DNA of 5,160 nucleotides, taken from positions 1 through 5,160 of the forward strand of contig JADFMZ010000250.1 in the NCBI GenBank assembly GCA_022563615.1, written 5' to 3'. This document shows, one piece after another, positions 1-5,160 of the stretch. Within the stretch, counting starts at the first letter, position 1. Each line of letters starts with the position of its first letter. The notes beneath the pieces were generated by a model, which did not search any database, was not told where the DNA came from, and saw nothing but the letters and a program-made list of their open reading frames with translations. The DNA comes from Planctomycetota bacterium. GTDB taxonomy: Bacteria; Planctomycetota; Phycisphaerae; UBA1845. The position numbers and the translations under genes were made by a program.

Positions 1-477
1 GACCCGCAGAAGGTCCTCGACGGCGAGCGCCAGATCGAATCGTTCGCCCTCACTCCCAACGGTAAGCGCGCCGTCTTCACCGCCGTCTGGCCCAACCGGC
101 CGTGGGAACTCTACACGGCAGACCTCGCCAACGGCCGGCGCGAGACCAACCTCTCGCACGCCAACGACGGCTTCCTCGCACAAGTCGACCTCGGCGCCAT
201 TCGCCGCACCACTTGCAAGGCGCCCGACGGACTGACCATCGAGTCCTTCGTCATCTACCCGCCCGGCTACAAGCGAGGCCGCCGCTATCCCCTCGCCGTC
301 AACGTCCACGGCGGCCCCCACAGCTACCACCCCGGCTCGCGCGCCCTGACCGAGTTCCACGCCCTCGCCGCCCGCGGCTACGTCGTCCTCCTCCCCAACC
401 CGCGCGGCAGCACCGGCTACGGCGAAGCCTTCACCGAGATGGTCGTCGCCGATTGGGCGGGCGGCGACTACGGCGAT
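1..477 (+). CDS. S9 family peptidase (prolyl oligopeptidase-like), internal fragment, cut at both ends
   Basis: Reading frame 1 is open from the first base. The first 65 or so residues look like the last propeller strands of an S9 peptidase (SFALTPNGKRAVFTA, then WELYTADLANG). The alpha/beta-hydrolase domain follows: PDGLTIESFVIYPPGYK, the oxyanion-region motif HGGP at 307-318, and NPRGSTGYG at 397-423, then WAGGDYGD at 454-477. In S9 enzymes this last block is normally followed by a helix and the nucleophile motif GxSxGG, with the Asp and His further on. None of these is present, because the sequence turns into another protein family at about 475-480. As it stands the product could not be a peptidase. 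The beginning lies upstream of the window. Codon use is strongly C/G-ending: by hand count about 15 of 159 codons end in A or T. This is unlike the rest of the window. Family assignment is firm; the exact subfamily and substrate cannot be told. Confidence 0.88.
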
Positions 478-481
478 CGAT
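472..481 (+). other. In-frame junction between two unrelated protein families
   Basis: Upstream residues match S9 peptidases up to GGDYGD, and downstream residues match phenylacetate-CoA ligases from about GDRFFFPFSFGPF. The change falls within GGCGATCGAT, where both families can plausibly encode Gly-Asp, so a short shared stretch could have joined them. The site contains the overlapping palindromes CGATCG (474-479) and ATCGAT (476-481). There is no linker, no stop and no frameshift. The base and codon composition also changes here. Assembly chimera, deletion and recombination are all possible; the sequence alone cannot decide between them. Confidence 0.8.
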
Positions 482-1377
482 TTTTCTTCCCCTTCTCGTT
501 CGGTCCGTTCATCGGGTTTTGGGCGGCGTTTGAAGCGGCGGCCGAACTGGGTAACTTTTGTCTTCCCGCAGGCGGGATGACGACAACGGCCCGGCTTGAG
601 TATATGCTGGATCATGCCGCGACGGTGGTTTGCTGTACGCCGACCTATGCGTTGCGGATGGCGGAGGTGGCCGACCGCGAGGGGATCGACCTGCGGTCGT
701 CGTCGGTCCGGTTGCTGATCGTGGCCGGCGAGCCGGGAGGGAGCATCCCGGCGGTGCGATCCAGGATCGAAGAGGACTGGTGCGCTCGCGTCATCGATCA
801 CGTGGGGATGACGGAGATCGGGGCCTACGGGTTTGAATGCGTCGAGGCGCCGGGCGGATTGCACGTGATCGAAAGCGAGTTCGTGGCTGAGGTGATCGAT
901 CCGACCACCTGCGAAGTGCTTCCCGACGGGCGCGTTGGAGAGCTGGTGCTGACCAACCTGGGTCGCCGGGGCAGCCCCTTGATCCGATATCGCACCGGGG
1001 ATCAGGTTCTGCTGACGCGCGATCGTTGTCGGTGCGGTCGATGGTTCGCTCGGATCGAGGGCGGCATTCGAGGGCGACTCGACGACATGTTGATCATTCG
1101 CGGGAACAACGTGTTCCCGTCGGCTATCGAGGGGCTCCTGCGAGAGTATCGGGAGGTTTCGGAGTTCCGGTTGGTGGTCGATCGAGCCGGATCGATGGCT
1201 GATCTGCACATTGAGGTGGAGCCTGATCCCGAGCGGGACGCGGGTGATCTTGCGCACCGGATTGAAACGTCGGTGAGGGATCGCTTCCACTTCAAGCCGA
1301 GGGTGACGTTAGTGTCGGCGGGATCGCTGCCCCGGTTTGAGATGAAGGCCCGCCGACTGATACGGAATGATCGTTAG
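478..1377 (+). CDS. Phenylacetate-CoA ligase family protein (PaaK-like), N-terminally truncated and fused in frame to S9 fragment
   Basis: These 299 codons match the C-terminal two thirds of the PaaK-like branch of the ANL (adenylate-forming) superfamily, which activates an aryl or related acid with ATP and joins it to CoA in the cytoplasm. Visible landmarks are FSFGPFIGFWAAFE just after the junction, CCTPTYALRMAEVA, the adenylate-binding motif GMTEIGAYG (805-831), RYRTGD (985-1002), a CRCG pair of cysteines (1027-1038), and the C-terminal domain entry GRLDDMLIIRGNNVFP (1072-1119). The last is followed by the probable A10 lysine in RFEMKARR (Lys at 1345-1347). Family members are about 430 residues, so about 130 are missing, including the Ser/Gly/Thr-rich ATP P-loop. 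No start codon of its own is evident. ATG 439 is inside the S9 part and would give 312 residues. The fragment is unlikely to be active. The true substrate is unknown; phenylacetate is only the family name. It ends 11 bases after the earliest possible ATG of the next frame. Confidence 0.88.
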   Translation, partial: RFFFPFSFGPFIGFWAAFEAAAELGNFCLPAGGMTTTARLEYMLDHAATVVCCTPTYALRMAEVADREGIDLRSSSVRLLIVAGEPGGSIPAVRSRIEEDWCARVIDHVGMTEIGAYGFECVEAPGGLHVIESEFVAEVIDPTTCEVLPDGRVGELVLTNLGRRGSPLIRYRTGDQVLLTRDRCRCGRWFARIEGGIRGRLDDMLIIRGNNVFPSAIEGLLREYREVSEFRLVVDRAGSMADLHIEVEPDPERDAGDLAHRIETSVRDRFHFKPRVTLVSAGSLPRFEMKARRLIRNDR

Positions 1378-1491
1378 AATGTGTGTGAAAATAGTCACGA
1401 CCCACAGAGCGGTGGTTGGAGCTTCCAGAAAAATGAGTTGCGTGACACCGGGTTTCCGGGGGAGAACTAAGATTCTCTTTGCTTTCGTAGA

Positions 1492-1520
1492 TTCGCGCAG
1501 GCTGAAGCCTGCGGCTCGAA
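1492..1520. repeat. Short palindromic repeat with CGCAGGC/GCCTGCG stem
   Basis: CGCAGGC (1496-1502) pairs perfectly with GCCTGCG (1507-1513) around a TGAA loop. TTCG (1492-1495) can pair with CGAA (1517-1520) beyond a three-base bulge. It sits 10 bases before the larger palindromic element and has the look of a dispersed intergenic repeat. Similar GCAGGCTGAAGCCTGC-type units are, from memory, common in planctomycete and acidobacterial genomes. There is no T-run after it, so an intrinsic terminator is not supported. Confidence 0.6.
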
Positions 1521-1530
1521 CCTTAGAGTT

Positions 1531-1610
1531 TATCCCAATGAGTGTGGCACGGGTTTGCAACCCGTGCGTTTCACCGGTTGAAAACCGGTGCCACATAGCT
1601 AAATGGGATA
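1531..1610. repeat. 80-base nested inverted-repeat element (REP/MITE-like) with two internal hairpins
   Basis: The outermost arms TATCCCA (1531-1537) and TGGGATA (1604-1610) are perfect complements. Inside them TGTGGCA (1543-1549) complements TGCCACA (1589-1595). Within these lie two consecutive perfect hairpins: GCACGGGTT-TGC-AACCCGTGC (1547-1567, 9-base stem) and CACCGGTT-GAA-AACCGGTG (1572-1590, 8-base stem). The second pair of outer arms shares a few bases with the hairpins, so the two pairings compete at the edges. Overall the element could form a cloverleaf-like or cruciform fold. It has no coding content of its own, and the palindromes read similarly on both strands. It resembles dispersed palindromic repeats mobilised in trans, but no transposase is in view. 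Only one copy is in this window. Confidence 0.75.
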
Positions 1611-3841
1611 GGGTCTTGCTCAACGCCCTCATCATTCTTGCGACGCTGGCTACTCCGGGGCGGGGCAACGACTGGCCTTCCTGGCGGGGGCCCGAGCAAA
1701 CCGGGATGACGCGCGAGCGCGCTCCCGTCACAAGTTGGTCCACCGACGGAGAAAACCTGGTCTGGAAGGTTCCGGTGGGCGGCAGGACCACACCCATCGT
1801 GATGGACGGGCGACTTTACGCCATTACACCGACCGGTGAGAACAAGCATCTTGGCGAACGCGTGATTTGCCTGGACGCCGACACCGGCCAAACCCTATGG
1901 GAACACAAGTTTAACGTGTTCCATACCGACATCGTCGAGGCCCGCCTGGGCTGGACCGCCGTCGTGGGTGATCCTGAAACGGGCAACGTCTATGCGCACG
2001 GCACCGGCGGTGAGCTTTTTTGCTTGAGCCGTGACGGGAAGGTGCTCTGGAAGCAATCGCTCGGAGAAACTTTTGCGCGCTACAGCGGCTACGGAGGCCG
2101 GCTTCAAACACCCATTGTGGACGAGGACCGGTTGATCATCAGTTACGTGTACATCCTGTCCAACTGGAACACCGGCAAGAGAAAATCGGGCCACCGCTAC
2201 GTGGCCTTCAACAAGCATACCGGCCAGGTGGAGTGGTGGTCTCAGCCGGGCGGCAAGCCTTTCGACACCACCTATTCGACGCCCGTAATCACGGTAATCA
2301 ACGGAAGGCGTTTGCTGATCGCCGGTAACGCCGACGGTCACGTCTACGGCATGTCGGCTCGAACCGGCGAACGAATCTGGTCGTTCAAGCTGGCTAAACG
2401 CGGGTTGAACACTTCCGTTGTGGTCGACGGCAAGTATGTCTACGTCACCCACAGCGAAGAGAATCATTCGACCACCGAAATGGGAAGCGTCGTGTGTCTG
2501 GACGGGTCGAAAGTCGGAGATATTACGGACAGCGGCGTGGTCTGGCGACACGACGGGATCACCGCGGGTTATTCCTCACCGGCCTTGGCCAACGGCCGGC
2601 TGTATACGGTGACCAACTCAGCCAACTTGCTCTGTTTCGATGCCCGCACGGGCAAGCAGTATTGGAAGCATAAGCTCGGCCGGGTGATGAAGGGCTCTCC
2701 CGTGGTCACCGCCGACGGCGTCATCTACGCAGGAGAGGTCAACGGCCGGTTTCTAATCCTTCGTGACGCGGGAGACCACTGCGAGGAGCTGGACGTCGAG
2801 CAGTTTGCTCCCCGGGGTGAGACCGTGGTGGATATCAACGGGTCGCCGATCGTGGCCAACGGCCGCGTCTACTTCATGACTGCTTATGACACCTATTGTC
2901 TGGGAACCGGGGAACGGTTGTCCCAGGCCGTGACCATTCCGCCGCTGGCGCCCGAGATTGCGGTCGATTCATCGCGACCCGCCACGTTGCATGTGGTTCC
3001 GATGGATGTCATCCTGGCCCCCGGCCAGCAGTTGTCGTTCGTGGCGAAGTTCTTTGACGCCAATGGACGGGCCCTGGGTACGGGCGAGGCGAAGTGGTCG
3101 GTGCATGGCGTAGCCGGCGCGTTCATCAAACCCGGCTTGTTCGTTCCCGCCTCGGATCATACCTATTCCGCTGGCGTCGTTCGCGCAGAGGCTCAGGGTT
3201 TGACCGGCGAAGCGCGAGTGCGAATCAGTCCGCCGTTGCCGATCCAGGAATCGTTCGACGGCATGGCGCTTGGTACGCAGCCGCCGGGTTGGATCGGCGT
3301 GGACCTTCGCACCGAGATCATCGAGAAAGACGGCAGTCGAGTGCTGCACAAGATGGCCAAGAGCCCGTCGGCGCCATACAGCCGAATGCGCTCTTTCAGT
3401 GGATCGCCGGTTACGGCGGGCTACACGGTTCAGGCTGATCTTCTTGCCTCGCCCAGGGCGGGGCGCCGGCCGGTGCTTTCCGACATGGGTCTGATCAACA
3501 GTCGGTACAAGCTCATTTTGCTCGGGTATGAAAAGCGCCTTCGCCTCGTGTCCTATTCGCCGATCCCAAGGGTTCAGGTTGAAGAGCCCTACGAGTGGAA
3601 CGGAGATGCCTGGTATCGGGCCAAGATCAGTGTGGATTTGCAGGGCGATACAGCCCTGGTGCGGGGCAAGGTCTGGTTGCGGGAGCAGCCGGAGCCCGCC
3701 GACTGGATGATTCAGATGATCGACCCCAACCCCAACCGTGAGGGAAGCCCCGGATTGTACGCCTATTCCAAAGGGACAAGGCCAGGCAAACCAGGCTCCT
3801 CGGTGTTTTTTGACAACTATCAGGTGACGCGCAATGAATAG
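1538..3841 (+). CDS. Secreted PQQ-like beta-propeller protein with Ig-like and C-terminal LamG-like domains
   Basis: The frame is open from ATG 1367, but nothing before about 1616 looks like conserved protein. ATG 1538 lies inside the palindromic element, and TTG 1616 (preceded by GGGATAGGG) is an alternative, so the start is uncertain. A hydrophobic stretch LLNALIILATLAT (1616-1654) is the probable signal peptide core. The mature protein starts near NDWPSWRGP (from 1667). A BamB/PQQ-type propeller follows, with blade motifs TGQTLW (1883-1900), TGQVEW (2219-2236), TGERIW (2363-2380) and TGKQYW (2648-2665). At about 2984-3240 comes an Ig-like domain (VVPMDVILAPGQQLSF to ARVRISPPLP). At about 3250-3838 a concanavalin/LamG-like domain begins SFDGMALGTQPPGW and ends FFDNYQVTRNE. 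This three-part layout is familiar from planctomycete proteins named BamB- or PQQ-like. Expected location is periplasm or surface. No heme or obvious catalytic motif is seen, so I infer a binding or scaffolding role; a pyrroloquinoline-quinone enzyme is not shown. It is coupled to the downstream propeller gene. Confidence 0.88.
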   Translation: MSVARVCNPCVSPVENRCHIAKWDRVLLNALIILATLATPGRGNDWPSWRGPEQTGMTRERAPVTSWSTDGENLVWKVPVGGRTTPIVMDGRLYAITPTGENKHLGERVICLDADTGQTLWEHKFNVFHTDIVEARLGWTAVVGDPETGNVYAHGTGGELFCLSRDGKVLWKQSLGETFARYSGYGGRLQTPIVDEDRLIISYVYILSNWNTGKRKSGHRYVAFNKHTGQVEWWSQPGGKPFDTTYSTPVITVINGRRLLIAGNADGHVYGMSARTGERIWSFKLAKRGLNTSVVVDGKYVYVTHSEENHSTTEMGSVVCLDGSKVGDITDSGVVWRHDGITAGYSSPALANGRLYTVTNSANLLCFDARTGKQYWKHKLGRVMKGSPVVTADGVIYAGEVNGRFLILRDAGDHCEELDVEQFAPRGETVVDINGSPIVANGRVYFMTAYDTYCLGTGERLSQAVTIPPLAPEIAVDSSRPATLHVVPMDVILAPGQQLSFVAKFFDANGRALGTGEAKWSVHGVAGAFIKPGLFVPASDHTYSAGVVRAEAQGLTGEARVRISPPLPIQESFDGMALGTQPPGWIGVDLRTEIIEKDGSRVLHKMAKSPSAPYSRMRSFSGSPVTAGYTVQADLLASPRAGRRPVLSDMGLINSRYKLILLGYEKRLRLVSYSPIPRVQVEEPYEWNGDAWYRAKISVDLQGDTALVRGKVWLREQPEPADWMIQMIDPNPNREGSPGLYAYSKGTRPGKPGSSVFFDNYQVTRNE
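3822..3827 (+). promoter_or_regulatory. Ribosome binding site AGGTGA inside the end of the upstream gene
   Basis: AGGTGA lies six bases before ATG 3834, and both sit within the last codons of the upstream propeller gene. Good match and spacing fix the start of the downstream gene and support translational coupling. Confidence 0.7.
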
Positions 3842-5160
3842 ACGGACACTATCGCATGTTTTGATGTTGGTTTTGGCGCTGGGTCTGACCGCAACTGCGC
3901 ACGCGGAGCCGCTTGCCAAGGCGAAACGCGGAGATTGGCCCATGTGGGGCGGGTCCAGGGATCGCAACATGGTGTCGGGCGAACGGAACATCCCCGCTAC
4001 GTGGGACATTGGCACGAAGAAGAACATCAAGTGGTCGGTCCCGCTGGGGTCGCAGACCTATGGAAACCCGGTGATCGTCAACGGAAAGATCTTCATCGGC
4101 ACCAACAACAACCACCACTATCGGCCCCAAATCACCGGGGACAAAGGCGTGATTCTGGCCTTCGAGGAAAAGACGGGCAAATTTCTCTGGCAGGCCACCC
4201 ACGACAAGATGCCGACGGGGCGCGTCAACGATTGGCCTGAGCAGGGGATTTGTTCCTCGCCCTACGTGGACGGCGATCGGATCTACTACGTGAGCAACCG
4301 ATGCGAGTTGATCTGCGCCGACGTGAACGGATTTCTCGACGGCAAGAACGACGGCCCCTATCAAAATGAAAAATACAAGGAAAAACAGGACGCGGATTTT
4401 ATCTGGGTTCTGGATATGTTCACGGAATTGGATGTCTTCCCGCACAACCTGGCCACCTGCTCGCCGGTCGGAGCGGGGGACATCATTTTCGTCACCACCT
4501 CGAACGGCGTGGACGAAGGGCACTTGAACATCCCTGACCCTGACGCCCCGGACTTCATCGCCGTGGACAAGAACACCGGCAAGATCCTCTGGGAGGCGGG
4601 TCACCCGGGCAACCGGGTGCTTCATGGGCAGTGGTCGTCTCCGGCTTACGGCGTCATCGCCGGCCGGCCGCAGGTGATCTTCGGCGGCGGCGACGGTTGG
4701 TGCTATTCTTATGAACCCAAAACGGGAAAGCTGCTTTGGAAGTTCGACCTCAATCCCAAGGACTCGAAGTGGGTGCTCGGCGGGCGGGGAACCCGAAACA
4801 ACATCATCGCCACGCCGGTCATTCAGCATGACCGGGTCTACCTGTGCGTCGGGCAGGACCCGGAGCACGGCGAGGGCGTGGGCCACCTGTACGCCATCGA
4901 CGCCACCTTGCGGGGGGACGTGACCGGTAGTGCCCAGGTGTGGCACTTCGGTGGAAAGGACTTCCACCGCTCCATGTCCACGGTGGCTGTTGCCGATGGA
5001 TTGCTCTATGCCGCCGACTTGAGCGGCTATCTCTACTGCCTGGACGCCCATACGGGAAAGCTGAACTGGAAACACGACCTCCTGTCGGCGATCTGGGGAT
5101 CGCCCTATGTCGTGGACGGCAAGGTCTTCATTGGAGATGAGGACGGCGAGGTTGTTGTCT
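3834..5160 (+). CDS. Secreted PQQ-like (BamB-like) beta-propeller protein, 3' end beyond window
   Basis: Frame 3 is open from ATG 3834 to the window edge (442 codons seen). The N-terminus MNRRTLSHVLMLVLALGLTA is a clear signal peptide: positive n-region, hydrophobic core, and AHA cleavage site after residue 24. The mature part opens with DWPMWGG (3933 on), the same entry motif as the upstream gene. Blade motifs are TGKFLW (4173-4190), TGKILW (4575-4592), TGKLLW (4722-4739) and TGKLNW (5052-5069), with long conserved-looking blocks between: NDWPEQGICSSP, FPHNLATCSPV, HGQWSSPAYGV, GGRGTRNNIIATPV and GQDPEHGEGVGHLYAID. A charged, less regular insert (about 4335-4400, KNDGPYQNEKYKEKQDADF) separates two blades. 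I recognise this pattern as a planctomycete PQQ-like repeat family, known to me only as BamB-like or hypothetical. Location is outside the cytoplasm; function is unknown. It overlaps the preceding stop by 8 bases, so the two are probably co-translated and may act together. No c-type heme CxxCH motif is visible. Confidence 0.9.
   Translation, partial: MNRRTLSHVLMLVLALGLTATAHAEPLAKAKRGDWPMWGGSRDRNMVSGERNIPATWDIGTKKNIKWSVPLGSQTYGNPVIVNGKIFIGTNNNHHYRPQITGDKGVILAFEEKTGKFLWQATHDKMPTGRVNDWPEQGICSSPYVDGDRIYYVSNRCELICADVNGFLDGKNDGPYQNEKYKEKQDADFIWVLDMFTELDVFPHNLATCSPVGAGDIIFVTTSNGVDEGHLNIPDPDAPDFIAVDKNTGKILWEAGHPGNRVLHGQWSSPAYGVIAGRPQVIFGGGDGWCYSYEPKTGKLLWKFDLNPKDSKWVLGGRGTRNNIIATPVIQHDRVYLCVGQDPEHGEGVGHLYAIDATLRGDVTGSAQVWHFGGKDFHRSMSTVAVADGLLYAADLSGYLYCLDAHTGKLNWKHDLLSAIWGSPYVVDGKVFIGDEDGEVVV

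Noticed and set aside
102..533. Plus-strand frame of 143 residues rich in Arg and Pro
   Set aside because: It is a shadow of the S9 peptidase frame; the composition is typical of a shifted frame in GC-rich DNA.
1394..1446. GTCACG / CGTGAC inverted pair flanking 41 bases
   Set aside because: A single 6-base match over that distance is expected by chance and has no supporting context.
1375..1473. Possible promoter boxes (TAGAAT at 1375-1380; TTGCGT at 1438-1443 with TAAGAT at 1468-1473)
   Set aside because: The first has no -35 partner at suitable distance and the second pair is 24 bases apart, too far for a standard sigma-70 promoter.
1496..1513. Possible intrinsic terminator for the upstream ligase gene
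   Set aside because: The stem is good but no T-run follows it, and it lies more than 115 bases after the stop codon.
1309..1797. Minus-strand frame of 162 residues across the palindromic region
   Set aside because: Its central peptide (HGLQTRATLIG, RAAGFSLRES) is just the palindromic repeats in translation. Such repeat-derived peptides are common false gene calls.
2969..4030. Minus-strand open frame of 353 residues spanning the end of one propeller gene and the start of the next
   Set aside because: It covers two convincing plus-strand genes, shows no family motif and has the low-complexity, His/Arg-rich look of a shadow frame.
3849..5075. Long open frame on the minus strand (408 residues) opposite the second propeller gene
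   Set aside because: It is antisense to a gene with clear signal peptide, ribosome binding site and blade motifs. Its translation has no recognisable domain, and long antisense frames are expected at high GC.

Overview
The window looks like a bacterial contig from a Planctomycetota-type genome, probably environmental. That assignment rests on two adjacent secreted beta-propeller genes. Both open with the 'DWPxW(R/G)G' type of N-terminus, and one carries an Ig-like plus LamG-like tail that I associate from memory with planctomycete BamB/PQQ-like proteins. GC is fairly high. All genes lie on the + strand.

Layout: (1) Bases 1-477 encode the end of the propeller and the start of the alpha/beta-hydrolase domain of an S9 (prolyl oligopeptidase/acylaminoacyl-peptidase-like) protein. 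It is cut before the catalytic Ser/Asp/His. (2) In the same frame, and with no stop, the sequence becomes the C-terminal two thirds of a phenylacetate-CoA-ligase-family AMP-forming enzyme (478-1377) that lacks its N-terminal ATP-binding P-loop. The join lies in GGCGATCGAT (472-481). Codon use changes sharply there, so this is more likely a contig misjoin or deletion/recombination scar than a working fusion enzyme. (3) Bases 1378-1610 hold a short AT-richer spacer with a cluster of perfect palindromes, including an 80-base nested inverted-repeat element (1531-1610) that can fold like a cloverleaf. (4) Bases 1538-3841 (start uncertain) encode a large secreted PQQ-like beta-propeller protein with an Ig-like domain and a C-terminal concanavalin/LamG-like domain. 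(5) Overlapping it by 8 bases, 3834-5160 encodes a second secreted PQQ-like propeller protein that runs off the window.

The two propeller genes look like one translationally coupled unit exported to the periplasm or cell surface. Neither shows a c-type heme motif in what is visible, so binding, scaffolding or an assembly role is as likely as redox catalysis. The points most worth checking are the chimeric join near 475, the 80-base nested palindrome, and the fact that this palindrome appears to supply the start region of the first propeller gene.
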